Below the pieces are notes generated by a model. The model was not told the origin of the DNA and searched no databases. It saw only the letters and a list, made by a program, of their open reading frames with translations. A stretch of 64,000 bases of DNA from Auricularia sp. M13 (lineage: Eukaryota; Basidiomycota; Agaricomycetes; Auriculariales; Auriculariaceae), in the NCBI GenBank assembly GCA_037042915.1, contig CM073193.1, positions 3,658,001-3,722,000 of the forward strand, given 5' to 3'. Positions 41,165-52,769 of this stretch are shown piece by piece. Position 1 is the stretch's first letter. Every line of letters starts with the position of its first letter. Both the position numbers and the translations under genes were made by a program.

Positions 41165-42770
41165 GCGAAGTGGCGCAGCGCGTCATAGGGGTCAGGCACA
41201 GCCATCGGTGTGGCAGTGTCTTGGAGCGGATTGGCTCCGTACTTGCCCGAGAACGACGAGAACACCGTATTCTGAATGAAGGCTCGGAATAGTTGAATCC
41301 ATAGGTACCGATGCGAGTAAGCTTGTCAGCCCGTTGGTGAGCCTCGAGGATTACGTTGTCGTCAAGAATTGCCAAGTTTGCGTTTCCCAGACCAGAGAGC
41401 GCTGTAGTTAACGTACAGTCCGAGAGTATGACGGACATAAAGCAGCCGGATGACGTATAATAGCACTGCAGATATTCAGCTGACACTGACAGAAAATGAC
41501 AGGCTTAGCATGGAATGAATGGTGAGAGCGGCAACGCCTGTCGTTCCAGAATGAGCCCGGACGCCTTTACAGTGTCTGGACCATGAAAACTGCAATCACG
41601 ATTCAATATTATCAAGAGCTCGTCCATAAAGCAGGTTTGCAGGTTGGGTGCTGGCAGAGTACCCCTGCTTATAGCCTTATACAGAGCCCGGGAGTCGATT
41701 TTCTTCGCAGACTGCAAAGAGCAATGCGCTCGAGTCTGGCGACTTGCGTGACCATGTATAACAGGTTACGAAGTGTGCGAAACCATGCTGAGCTGAGGTC
41801 GATCAGACCGTTGGAGAGAAAAGTCACAGTCTTCGGAGCTTGAAGTGTGTTCTACCGTGACCAACACAACTGATGCTCTGCTCGACGACGTGTACTATAC
41901 ATAAAGACTGGTCGTACCGTCATGCGTGGACCATTTGCGATATGCGTCAGGCGTTCCGTCAATGGTAAACACACCTGTCCGATGAAGAATGCACCCTCGC
42001 AATATCTCAATACGCCTCCTAGAGCTCACAATTGCTTCAGCCCGAACGCCACATCGAGGATGCTCGTTTACCTGCTAGGCTCAACTAAGCCGCCGGCTCC
42101 GCCCGGCGCCCTCCTCCGGAGGGGCTTATACGTTTGTGCTCCGAACGAGGGGGTCTGAATTTGCATCCTACCTCCTCAACCTCTTGTTTCTCACCATCAA
42201 ATATATATATCATTGAACCTATTTTATGGTGATTTATTCATAGTTATATCTAAGCATTCTCAGGCAAGTGGAGGTGTTGATTTCAAGCAGCCACCATTTC
42301 GCCGGCATTATCGGTAGGTAATCAATCTTGCTTCAGAATTACGTTCTTAAGGCAAGTAATAACAGTATTGTCTATGTCTCATGAGGGATATGTGAGGGGA
42401 TATTACAGCAGAGATGTTATGTGCTCGCCAGTGGCTGACAAGCGACGGGTCGGCTAATGCCGAACGGGTGCAAGGCATCCCTCCAACGCGGAATGCTCCT
42501 CCACACAGCCAAGACAAGCTTCCTTACGAAGTGCAACTTGTTTATGGGTTTATATACGCAAAATATAGTTTTAAAGAGGCTCAGGTGTACGGTAATAAGC
42601 TCTTACAATTTAATTGAGTTTTGAGATGAATTTCCTGTACGGCGAGATGCCGCCTCCCTCGTCCATTTTCGGTATTTGTGTAAACCGAGTATACATATCG
42701 ATAGAGAAACTTCTTCCAAACAATATTCCCCAGTATAGCGAAGGGAGAAATGTAGGGGATAAAGAGCAAA
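41165..42770. other. Gene-poor stretch
   Basis: About 1.6 kb with only short ORFs lacking family motifs, lower GC than neighbours and AT-rich patches (for example near 42200). A small GC-rich inverted repeat (CCCTCCTCCGGAGGGG, 42108-42123) is present. I found no gene, LTR or tRNA. Confidence 0.45.
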
Positions 42771-43566
42771 ATGGAAGATTGGGCGCCGGAACCGGCGCGG
42801 TTTGGTCCGAACCTATTTACCTGCAGTGTCTTTTCCCGAGAAAATTCTCCTGCTCTTCCCGATCAACCCTTGGCTTCAGTTTTCGGACTTCGCCCGCGCT
42901 GCGCTCATCAACCGCCGCTGGATACGAAGTGCGCGCCAAGCACCCTATGGCCTCCGTGCACTATGTCTACGGAATGCTCGGCTACGCTGTGGAACACACC
43001 GCACCTGACTATACTCGTGCGGCAGATCGGCATCTTCTGTATGCTCAGTGCCCTATGAAGAGTCCGTCGCGGCGAGCGCGCTGGGGTAGCTCTGCCAAGA
43101 CAAATTGAAGCAGCACTAGCTTTTCTCAGGTAGCTATATATCAGAACAGGGTCTGCGGTCCTTCGTGCAGTTGCTCAGCGCTGGTCCGGCATTCAGTACG
43201 CTGTCGCGGCTTACGCTCCACCATCCTGCACCCCACAATCTGCCGTCACTGCCCGCTTAGCGTACACTGCGTCTTGCGGACGAAGATTTGCTTGATCCAC
43301 TGTTTGCCTGGTTGCGCCGCGTCGAAATACATATGCAGGACCCGGTGCCGATCATCTACCTCCATGCCTTCCAAGCTCTGCATGAACTCCGGTTTGTGCG
43401 CGTCGGTGCACCATCTCTGCGTTCGAAGTATCTAAACAGGAGTGATGTGTCAGAGGCGCTGAAGTCGCTCGAGGTCACCTTGAACTTGCTTGTAGACTCG
43501 GAGGACGTTCGCCGCTTCCCTTGGAATCACACTTACTCTCACGCTTCTTCCTGCGAGGCATTTTGA
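42771..43566 (+). pseudogene. Decayed F-box/LRR-like gene
   Basis: An F-box-like start (SFPEKILLLFPINPWLQFSD and FARAALINRRWIRSARQAPY) is followed in another frame by LWNTPHLTILVRQIGIFC, typical of the segment after the F-box. Further on, frame 1 reads GLRSFVQLLSAGPAFSTLSR, LTLHHPAPHNLPSLPA, a TAG stop at 43258-43260, then RTLRLADEDLLDPLFAWLRR and VEIHMQDPVPIIYLHAFQAL. The stop falls where a leucine-rich repeat would have Leu. At least one frame change (near 42985) and one nonsense codon argue for a dead copy. Coding-like text may continue past 43566 in another frame. The F-box assignment is by pattern only. Confidence 0.5.
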
Positions 43567-44142
43567 CTACCTCTTACAGGGAATTGTAAATGCTGGAATG
43601 CGGTTCGGCTTTGGTGTGCTGTTGACGAAGGCGCTCTGGCGACACTGCTCAAAGCTGGGATCCTCGTTTCCTTCCCTATCAGTTAATGGGTATTGCACTC
43701 TCCTATATTTGCTATACTTACACTGGGTCAGTTCTTATGATACTGGGATGTGTGGATCGCCAGGTCGCTTCCTCAAGCAGATTCGACGCAAACTTCCTCA
43801 TCGTAGTAAATAATCGTGAGAGACGCCTTGGTACACGGGTAAGCGATCGAATCGTATCCGATACGCCATTCAGATAGAAAGAAAAGTGCGGAGCGAGCGG
43901 GTTCGGGGGAGGATGTGATTTACGAAGTAAGAAATTAACTTATTAGATGACGGTATACGTATCTGGCGCAGAATGATAATGAATTAAGAGAAGCGGATAG
44001 GGCGCGCAGGCCAAGTAAATCAGTAAAAATGCGACGTTGCGGCGGTTGAAAGCACCGTTCAGCAGGCGACCAGCTCAGCCGCCGTGGCCGGTTCACGCTC
44101 AGCTTCCACCTTCCATTTTCTTTGCAGGAGCCGCTCAGCCCA
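43567..44142. other. 3' remnant of the decayed gene and KEX1 promoter
   Basis: Some coding-like sequence (LLQGIVNAGMRFGFGVLLTK near 43578) continues the decayed gene in another frame to about 43690. The rest is an AT-richer spacer before KEX1, with no clear TATA box. Confidence 0.35.
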
Positions 44143-46595
44143 ATGGCCGCACGAATATTAGCACCACTGCTAGGTGCTCTTGCCCTTGCTGGCACTACGC
44201 GTGCTGCACCTCCAGGCAAGCTGATGTCTTATGCCCGGGCACACCAGCGGCTAAGAGTGCACACGCCGCAGAGCTCGCGGCGTCCTCCTACTATGTCCCT
44301 CGCTTGCCAGGCCTGCCAGAAGACCCCATACAGAGACTACACATATACTCTGGTCACATTGCATCCGACCCCAAGGCAGCCACGGAGCCTGCGACAACAG
44401 TCACGGCCCACATATTCTATGTTCTCGTGCGCGCGCGCAAGTCTGCAGACAAGGAGCGGCTTATCTTCTGGTTCAATGTAAGCCTGCCCGCATACCCTTT
44501 CCAGCTGCATCGTCCAGGCTAACGGGCTGTAGGGCGGACCGGGCTGCTCAAGTTTTGACGGCCTCATGATGGAGATTGGCCCCTGGCGCATTGACAACAA
44601 GGGCGGGCTCAAATATGTCGATGGTGGCTGGGAAGAATACGCGAATGTTGTATTCGGTGCGTCCCTTGGCCTCCTGTTGAGCTCATGCTTAACCATACCC
44701 TTCAGTCGACCAGCCGCCCGGCACGGGCCTCTCGTACACGTCTTCAGACAAATATGTGCATGATCTTGCAGACGTGCGCATCTCTCATAGGCATGCAAGA
44801 GCAAATTACTGACCTTGGACTACAGGCATCCAGCCATGTTATACAATTCATGCGCACATTCTACGATATATTCCCCGAATTCAAAGTCATGGACGTGAGT
44901 TTGACCTAATATATCCTGATAGCTATCTGATTCAACTACTCAGACCTATCTTGCCGGCGAGAGTTATGCAGGACAATTCATACCTTATTTTGGTACGGAC
45001 TTGTCTCGACACGCTGCACCATTGGCTTACGCCCACTCGAAGCGGACGCAATTCTTAACTCCAACCTGGCTACACCTCTAAAGGGTGTTGCTATTGGCAA
45101 TGGTTGGATAGATCCCATAACGCAGTATCCTGCCTACATCGACTTTGCCGTCGCCAAGAAACTCGTCAAGGAGGGTTCCGAGGTACGCATTCCACAAACT
45201 GCATCAAGGCCTCTCGATACTGATACCATACGCTCAGGATCACAAGAACGCGGTTAAGATGGCCGAGTCGTGTGTTGCGGATTTGAAGAGTATGAACGTC
45301 ACTCCAGCGTCCAACAACCGATGCGAAAGCATCATGGGTCAGCTCACGGACGGGCTCCGTCGCACGTATGTTGGGCCGAACGTTGTCTAACCTATCTTTG
45401 TCTTATTTGCATTTTTCAGATTGGATGGCAAGATGGTATGCTTGAATGTCTATGACATTCGTCTCGTAGACGAGTATCCCGCGTGCGGCATGAACTGGCC
45501 GCCGGACCTGAACGACGTCAAGCCTTATTTGCGGGTACGTTCCACGCCACCCGTGCTAGACAGCATTTCATTGCCCCTGTAGCGCCGCGATGTCGTCGAG
45601 GCGCTCCATGCGGGTGCAAAGAGCGAAGCGTGGCAAGAGTGCAATGGCCGTGTGGGTTCCGCACTTCGGACTCACAGCTCGGCCGCTTCAGTTGGACTAC
45701 TCCCGGGCCTGCTCGAAAAGATCAACGTTATGCTTTTCGCTGGAGACCAGGATTACATTTGCAATTACATGGGAATCGAGGCCCTTATCGAGGGCCTGAC
45801 TTGGAACGGCGAGAAGGGGCTGGCGGTGCGTTCTTGCAAGCCGCTGGCGTCATGGGAAGAAGCTGATTGGCTTGCAGGGGGCACAACCTGCTTCGTGGAC
45901 TGTAAACGGCACTCCTGCGGGCACATGGACGGAGTCTCGCAGGCTCACCTATGTGAAGGTCCGTATTTCTCTTCTTGAATTTCCCTTCTTGGCTAAGCGG
46001 GGACATAGGTCTTTGACTCGTCTCATATGGTCCCATACGACGTTCCGCACGTCGCGCACGATATGATGTTGCGTTTCATGGGCGTTGACTTCACGGCCAT
46101 CGCATCTGGCTCGGCAAAGATACCCAGCAATGTTGGCAACGTCACGAAGACTGTCGTGAAGCCTGACCAAAATAACGTCGAGCCTACGCCCGTTCCCACT
46201 GGAGGCAAGACGCCGGAGGAGCAGAAGGCTATGTGGGACGGTGGGTACTTCATGCGCAGTGAACATCAGTATCTAATGAGTTGTTCCTAGCTTACTACAA
46301 CGCGGGCTCGGTTGCCCTCGTCCTCGTCCTTCTCGCAGTGGGTGTGGGCCTTTACTTCTTCTGCCGTAATCGCAAGCGGCGTCTGGGCGGGTTGCGCGCC
46401 GTGCCGGACGAAGAAGAGAATATTCCGCTTACGAGGAGCGAGCACGAGCAGTCATTACGGGAGAAGGGCGAATCGGACGATGAATGGAGGAGAAGAAAGG
46501 GAAAGGCCAGGGCAGATGATGCTGGGACGGAGCCTCAGACAGTTTTCGATGTTGGCGATGATGACGACGAGTACGAGGAGCGCCGGCACTCATAG
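44143..46595 (+). CDS. KEX1: Pheromone-processing serine carboxypeptidase Kex1
   Basis: Golgi membrane carboxypeptidase that trims C-terminal Lys/Arg from precursors cut by Kex2. Signal peptide [20 protein letters not shown]. After splicing: [76 protein letters not shown] (catalytic Ser), [37 protein letters not shown] (catalytic Asp) and [20 protein letters not shown] (catalytic His). A Thr/Pro stalk leads to a transmembrane helix [20 protein letters not shown] and an acidic cytosolic tail with a C-terminal His-Ser. The domain order and tail distinguish it from vacuolar carboxypeptidase Y. About ten introns. All catalytic residues present. Confidence 0.95.
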
Positions 46596-46844
46596 TTGAG
46601 GCGTATCGGGTCTGGCTTTCTTGCTTACTGTTAGATATAATTATTCTCGTCTGCACACTCCAGGTCGTGTTGTCTTCTGTTGGGTTCATGCATGGTACAG
46701 TCGCCGCAAGCTTGCGGTCACCAAATTAGAAAGCTCTATCCTCTCCAGTTTGTCATAAGATTCCAAGCACATTAAATGGTTTTTCAATCTCTGCTAGTAG
46801 GGATGTGGCGTGAGTGCCCATAAGTACTGCAGAGATGCTGAGCA
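46596..46844. other. Convergent 3' region of KEX1 and NOP14
   Basis: 249 bp between converging stops; no gene or repeat seen. Confidence 0.4.
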
Positions 46845-49791
46845 TCACTTCTTCCCCGCCCGCTTTTTCATGCGCGACTTTTCCCTTTCGGCGGCTTTTT
46901 CTTCGGCACGTTCGCCTTCCAGCGATCTATTTCAAGAGTCAGCCCGATACATATCTCGCCGTGAGAAAACGACATACGCATGCACGCGCTTCATGCGCTC
47001 GTTGTACCCGCGGTCCTTCTCTTCCTGCTGCTGGTGCACGACACCCGCCATGAATTTGGCATCCTTGCGCAATTCCTTGATGGCGCCCTTCCTCTCCTGC
47101 TTGTATTGCCGGCGCAACTTGGAGGCCTCGGCGCGCTCTCGATCGGGGTCCTGAACACGCATGTACGTAGAGCTCCCAGTCGCCGTGAACTTCGGGATGT
47201 ACGTCGCGATGGCAATCGCTTTGTGGGCTTGCAATCGCAAAGGTCTTCGAGCTTGTTGAGAGAACTTCAAGATCCGGCCGAGACGGTCTACCAGGCTGTC
47301 GTGTGCTTTCTGCAAGTTTGTTAGAACATGGGTGATAAAGCTCAATAAACGTTGCGCGCCTTAAGGCTGGGAGAATAGCGCTGCGTATCGACTGCTGCCA
47401 GAATATCTGGTAACGGACCGAAGAGTTCGATGAACCCGTCCAGACCCTTGTACAGCTCTGCAAATCTTGTACACAGATCTAGTGCACAGGCAAGTAGATC
47501 GACCTTCTTCTGTTCCGGATTACCCCCAGACTCGAGCAAAACAGCCAGGTCGGGTTTCTGTACAGCGAGTTCTTTGGCCTTCGTCTTCAGCGTCATGGAT
47601 GCGCAATGCTCTGCACGGAAATCCGGGCAAGGAAATGACCCCGGGATCGCAGCTGCGTCACGGAACGAGTGAGGTGCTAAATGCAGAAGGGCGTTGAAGA
47701 GGAAGTTAACGGCCTCGGGCATGAACCGTTGAGATAGATGCTCGAACTGCAGCACGAGGGTGCAGAGAAACATCCCACTAGCGACGTCCACCAGAGAACG
47801 AACGCGCGAGAGTCCCAGATAGCTGGCCATGAGGAGACGTGCTGGCCCCACAACAAGATGCGTCTTGTCGCTTGTGGACCAGATAACGCCGATTGTCCGC
47901 AGAAGAGAAAGTTCTGCAGGCCCTGGCCAAGTCTTGGAGTCGCTCTGCGTCGGCCCGCTGCCAAGACCGCGGACGAGGTTTTTGTTCATGAGCTTGAGCT
48001 TTGCTATGAAAGCTCCAGCGGCGGCGATGGGATATTTGTGTGACAACTGGCTTAAATGGGGAAGCAGGGCGGACACCAGTGACAGATTGGGGTCCGGAGG
48101 AGAGGCTGCATAGAGAACGTGATCCACGAGCACGTCGCACAATCCCTGGGCATGCAGATGAATATGTGGATAGGATACACAAAAACGACTTTACGTTACC
48201 TGCATCTTGTCCTTGTTGCCTTCAGCGAGACTGGGGTGGTAAAGTGTGCGAATGCGCTGGATGACCGTTGGTACATCAGCGTCGTCAACTTCTTCAAGGA
48301 TGTCAAGGAGCTCCTCGTGCGTTGAAGGGCACGGGAAAGTGTATGGCAATTCCTTTTTTGTCCCTTTGCCCGCGGACTTCTTCGCGCGAGGTATGCGAGG
48401 CGTGGAGCCCTCGTCACCATCGGCATCCGTGCCAGACGCAACGTCCGAATGCTCACCACTCCCGGAGTCCTCATCGCCATCGCTGCCACCAGATTCATCA
48501 TCACCGCCAACCTTCCCTTGCTCTGCCAGTCCGGCGCCAAGACCGTGCAGCGCATCGACCTCGTCTTCCTCCATAAAGTCATCCTCAAGGTCGTCGCCAC
48601 CGCGCTCCCGTCTTTGCCTCTTCCGAAGCCGACCTTCATCCTCGGCATCGCTCTCGTCGGGGTCGCCCCGCATTCTTCGCAGCCGCGCGCGCTCTAGCTT
48701 CTCGAGCTTGGTTTTCTCCTCCTCCGCGAGCTCGTCCTCCGTCTTCGTACGATCCGATGGCTTAGACCGTTTGTCAAATGCGAGATCCCTGACTAACTGG
48801 TCGTAGTCTTTGTCTGTTTCAGCGCTCTTGGCCTGCGGCGGTTTGAATTCATCTGGCTTTCCGACACCCAGCAGCGCGCGGATATCGTCAAAGTTCTCGT
48901 CGAGTTGTTGCCGCTCCGCCTCCTGCTTTTCTTGATTCATTTGCCTCAGATACTGCAAACATATAAATACGTGAAAATGAGAAGGTGACAGGGACTTACT
49001 TTGTGTTCTTTGCTCTTTGCCATGACCTCCGCCATAACCTCTGCTTTCGTCTTCTTGCGTTCAGGCTGAAGTGACAATCGGTGAGCAACTGTACAGAACA
49101 AAGACCTGAGAGGCTCACTTGTCCATCGTCTTCCTCGTCGTTGACTTCGTCTTCGCCGAACCCGCCAAAGTGATCACGGGCGACGGTGAGGCGATCCAAG
49201 CCACCATCTCCGTCCTCGTCGTCGTCGAGCGCGAGGCCGGTCGTATCAAAGTCATCAAGCTTTCCGAGACTTTGACCATAGTGCGTCAGTTCCTGGTCGT
49301 CATCGAGATTGAACGCATTGAGTTTCGCGGTGCGCTGGCGCTCTTTCGTGAAACGCTCTTGCATGCGCTCTTCAGGCGTCATATCCGGATTATTCTCGCC
49401 AAAGCGACGGTCGACTATGCCGCCAGCATGGTGCTTCTGCGCATGTTCAACCAGCAGCGTCTTTTTTCTCTGTATTGCCACGCGTGAAACGTCAATACAG
49501 CTGCAATTTAACAGTGAGTGAACGCACCAGCTCCAAGCCCGCCTGTTTGCTGGTGCTGGGCTTGCCAGTGACGCCTTTAAGCTTCCTTCCTACGACTTCA
49601 TGCTTGAGCTTGGTGACCTTGGTGTCGAATTGGTTGAAGCGTTCATGGATGTTTTGCAGCTTGGCCGCTTTCTTCTCGCGATCCTGCTCGCCGGGCGCGT
49701 CGCGTTTGCGCTTTTTCGAGCCACCGGGTTGAGACTGGCGCGCGAGGCCCGCCTTGGCAAGTTCGGCCTTGAGCTGCTTCAGTTGCGACAT
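46845..49791 (-). CDS. NOP14: Nucleolar protein Nop14 (SSU processome, 40S assembly)
   Basis: Needed for 18S rRNA processing and small-subunit assembly. The N-terminus starts [15 protein letters not shown] with a basic stretch, then [20 protein letters not shown] and, after an intron, [40 protein letters not shown]. An acidic middle ([14 protein letters not shown] and a second acidic block near 48420-48620) follows. [17 protein letters not shown] and [20 protein letters not shown] are Nop14-typical. The C-terminal half has [34 protein letters not shown] and [20 protein letters not shown]. The final exon restores [20 protein letters not shown] ending RAGKK, stop at 46845. Length is normal. The start at 49791 gives the conserved N-terminus. 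Confidence 0.95.
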
Positions 49792-49901
49792 GGCCGGCGC
49801 GTACTTATGCGCAAGTGGCTGGCTAGACTCAAGACGCGGAACGGCCGGAATCAAGCACGCGAAACCCGACACCGACTTGACACCGTCCCACATCGCCCGT
49901 C
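49792..49901. promoter_or_regulatory. Shared divergent promoter of NOP14 and COX7
   Basis: 110 bp between the two start codons, with no TATA box; typical of paired housekeeping genes. Confidence 0.5.
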
Positions 49902-50314
49902 ATGGTTGCAGGGATTATTAACCGTCCGTAGCCGCGCGTTGTCGCTCCTCTCTGGCGCTCTGACCACCCGGCAGGTCCGAACAACATTGTTGCGAAGCAG
50001 ATCAAATACCAGGTGCGCCATTCATTGCGCTGCACTCTACGATGCCGATACCGGTCTCCAGAGCATGCATGCGCCTCTCTACCTGCGTCAGCCCCGCTCC
50101 AAGCTTTACATTGGTCCGTTGAACTACCCAGTTCGCACTCTCCGATACTTATACACCTAATCAGGCCTCTACGGGGCTGGCTTCACCGTGGGCATTGTGG
50201 GCGCCCTAGCTGGACTGGCACAAATGATCATCGTTCGTCCTTCGTGTTTGTTACCAGAGAATGACGATGCTGATGGCTCCTGCGTGCGCGCAGGGCAAGC
50301 CGTCGTCCGAATGA
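49902..50314 (+). CDS. Cytochrome c oxidase subunit 7 (Cox7A-like), 66 residues
   Basis: Small inner-membrane subunit of respiratory complex IV. Five exons (49902-49923, 49975-50012, 50062-50113, 50165-50232, 50294-50314) add to 201 nt. Product: MVAGIINRPNNIVAKQIKYQ, SMHAPLYLRQPRSKLYIG, then the single membrane helix LYGAGFTVGIVGALAGLAQM and the end IIGKPSSE. The pattern of a short amphipathic start, PLYLRQPRSK, a G-rich helix and a GK-type end is that of fungal Cox7A. All introns are GT-AG and keep phase, which supports the model, though the exons are tiny and easy to miss. Located 217 bp upstream of COA3 on the same strand. Confidence 0.75.
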
Positions 50315-50531
50315 GCCATGTAGACATAATACAGAACATTGACTGCACGCGTCTCATAATCAATCCAGACTGAAACCGCGGCTTAAGCTCTGAAAGCTCC
50401 TAGAGTGTGACTTTTGAGTATTCTGAGATTTTTGAGCTCTTTGTTTCGTGAACTTGTCAAAGTCGAGACCATCGCGATTTGCCAGAGGAACGCGGCGGCG
50501 GTTTGCGCTCATCTCCTGCCTTTTCACAACC

Positions 50532-51081
50532 ATGACAGTGATACAACGGCCTGGGGATCTGACACGAACGTATCACCCAAGAACTGGGGTCTGTCTCCCA
50601 CCTTCCATGCTCAACACCACCAGGATACTCATGCGGAACACAGGGCATGTCGCGCGGCTTTCGACGAGCGCGCGAGGCTTACCTGCTCGGAAACACTATC
50701 ACGGGCATTGCGCTCCTCGCCTTCGTCTTTGGAGTGTACACATATTCGATCAAGGCAGTCAAGCAGGTCACATTCGACGACGTCGACGAAGAGGCCCTGG
50801 CCCAGCAGATGAATTCTAAAAAGCCCAACGTTGCTGCCGCCGCTCCCGCTACTACGCCGACACCAACACCGCTGACGCTAGAACAAGAGCGGCCGCTTAA
50901 AGCTGCACCGCTGGGCTCTACGGCGATAGTCACGTCCCCCAGTAATCCTACGCCACGCGGACTCATCCCACGATTACTCGGCGAGCGGTATCCTTCGTTG
51001 CTTGACCCTGTCAGCAAGACCTTAGTATGGGGCGCGCCTCCGCTGGATAGACTAGGACGGTGGGGAGATGTGCGAAAATAA
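50532..51081 (+). CDS. COA3: Cytochrome c oxidase assembly factor Coa3 (CCDC56 family)
   Basis: Inner-membrane protein that regulates Cox1 translation and early complex IV assembly. Two exons (50532-50588 and 50644-51081) code 164 residues: MTVIQRPGDLTRTYHPRTGG, MSRGFRRAREAYLLGNTITG, the helix IALLAFVFGVYTYSIKAVKQ and the signature VTFDDVDEEALAQQM. The YSIKAVKQ..F.DVDEE block is diagnostic for the family. The remaining Pro/Thr-rich C-terminus (to VRK) is longer than in yeast Coa3. The first exon gives the N-terminus expected in basidiomycetes, so the ATG at 50532 is preferred over the one at 50647. Confidence 0.88.
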
Positions 51082-51442
51082 TTTGGTGCGGAAGAGTAGA
51101 AACATCCTAATGTACAGCAGTGCAGTAAAGAGATAAAAGACAAAGATATCCTCCAGGTCACAGATCAGCGGGCAGTCTACATCTTCCATACACAAACTAC
51201 GAGGTGCTGGGCAAAGCGGAAATGCAAAAGGACAAAGCAAATACAGGTAGGTAAGTCAATGGCGAGATAGCTGTGGGGCGTGGGTCTACAACGATAGCGA
51301 AGACAGGAACGAAGGGCTTTAGGCGCGACGGAAAACAGGTCGAGAGAGAAAGCGCAAATACCGGCGCGGCCCAAGTTCTCGCCATGAGCATGCCGTCTGC
51401 ACCGGGGTGCTCATGGTTAGAACATGGGTCCACATCTCGTTC
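51082..51442. other. Convergent 3' region of COA3 and the RNase III gene
   Basis: About 360 bp, no supported gene. An ORF reading on from the RNase III gene on the minus strand to 51319 is replaced by a spliced end at 51443. Confidence 0.4.
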
Positions 51443-52769
51443 TCAGGACCGAGATGCGTTTCTGTCGTTCCGCGTAATGCGGTCGAGCACGGCGTCGAGC
51501 ACGGCGTCTCCTTCGCCGGCGGGTTGAGGCTGCAGCAGTGATCCGTCAAGGCAAGCAAGCGCTTGAACAGGCGGCGCCGACGTACTTCGTAGACGCCGAG
51601 ATAAATGAGCGCGTGTCGAGCGGCCTCATTCTTGGCCACCTTCTTAGTGCCTCCCTTGCCCTTTCCCACACAGCGACTGTCAACGAGCGCTTCAACATAC
51701 CACATCGGAGTACGGGATTGCATGCCCGTGTCCTGAAAGACCCATTCAACAAACTTGCCTCGCTGCGCCAATGTCTGGTTGAATAGCGACAAGTGGCCAA
51801 CAGCTTGCACGACAGACGGCGGCAGTCGATGCTTCGAGTCCTTGTTCGGCGGTTCCGAAATTGCCTTAGGGTCGATGGGCTCTTCGGTGACGCCGTGCTC
51901 GACCTTCATAATACTGTATCCCTGTTCGACCCAGGGCTGCGTGAGCGAGCGAAACCACTCGCGCATGCCGTCCAGCCCGACTTCGAGGAAAAGGCCGCCG
52001 CAATAAGCCTAGAAACAGCTCAGTTTCCTCGCAGCAAATGAACCCCCGTGGCTTTCAAACCTCGAACGTATCAGCTGTGTGTGATAAATTAATGTTTTAA
52101 ATTTATGGACTACATTCAAGAACTCACCTTGGATGTTCGGTGACGCTCGCAATGTGATAGCCTGTGCAGCATGTACCCGAAGACGGTCTGGCAAGCTATA
52201 CCGTGCAGAGCTGGTCGTGTTTCATCAACCATAAGCGGGTGCAGCAAAGCGCTCGAATAGGCGCTCACAGGGCGGCAAGTGTCGGGTTGCCGACGACAAG
52301 TGAACGTATTTTCTGTGCGCGCATTAGCTACTGCCGGACAAAGACCGAGCAAATGCAAGGGGAGCGCACCGTGGCAGGGCCTACTCTTAGGCCAGGATAC
52401 AGCTCCAAAATCATCTCCGTAACGAGGATGCCCACGACCGAGTCTCCCAGATGCTCGAGCCTGCACGGCGCAAGGTTAGACATTTGACGATGGCGACAGC
52501 GCAGGCGCACGCACCGCTCGTTATCCGGACTCAGATCGTCCTGCCTGTCCTCGAATAGGTGCGTGGGGCGCGCATAGTAGCTGCGATGAGTGAAGATTTG
52601 CGTGCGTAGCGCATCCGACTTGATTTCGGGCAGTGGCGGAAGCTCGTCCGGCAGCGTAGGGCTAGAAGTCGCGGCTCAGCTAAGGAACCAGCGCAGCTTG
52701 CAAGAGAGAAACATACATAATGTGCAGTGTACGCTTTGGGGGAGGAGAACTGGGCGGCGGACTCGACAT
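51443..52769 (-). CDS. RNase III domain protein with dsRNA-binding domain
   Basis: Double-stranded RNA endonuclease family. Spliced N-terminus: MSSPPPSSPPPKRTLHI then PTLPDELPPLPEIKSDALRT, QIFTHRSYYARPTHLFED. The signature NERLEHLGDSVVG and, further on, ADTFEAYCGGLFLEVG keep the Glu/Asp and Asp/Glu metal ligands, so it is probably catalytic. The C-terminal double-stranded RNA-binding domain reads GKFVEWVFQDTGMQSRTPMW, YVEALVDSRCVGKGKGGTKK and VAKNEAARHALIYLGVYE. The last intron (donor GTACGT) joins to PQPAGEGDAVLDAVLDRITR and a stop at 51443. Total about 330 residues; it is neither Dicer (no helicase) nor obviously Rnt1. A mitochondrial or nuclear rRNA-processing role is possible. Confidence 0.82.

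Noticed and set aside
41127-41843. Small ORFs of 60-120 residues in the gene-poor stretch
   Set aside because: No domain-like pattern, and codon use differs from the surrounding genes; they look random.
42108-42123. GC-rich inverted repeat as a possible structured RNA or terminator
   Set aside because: It is too short and isolated to support a call, with no conserved RNA features.
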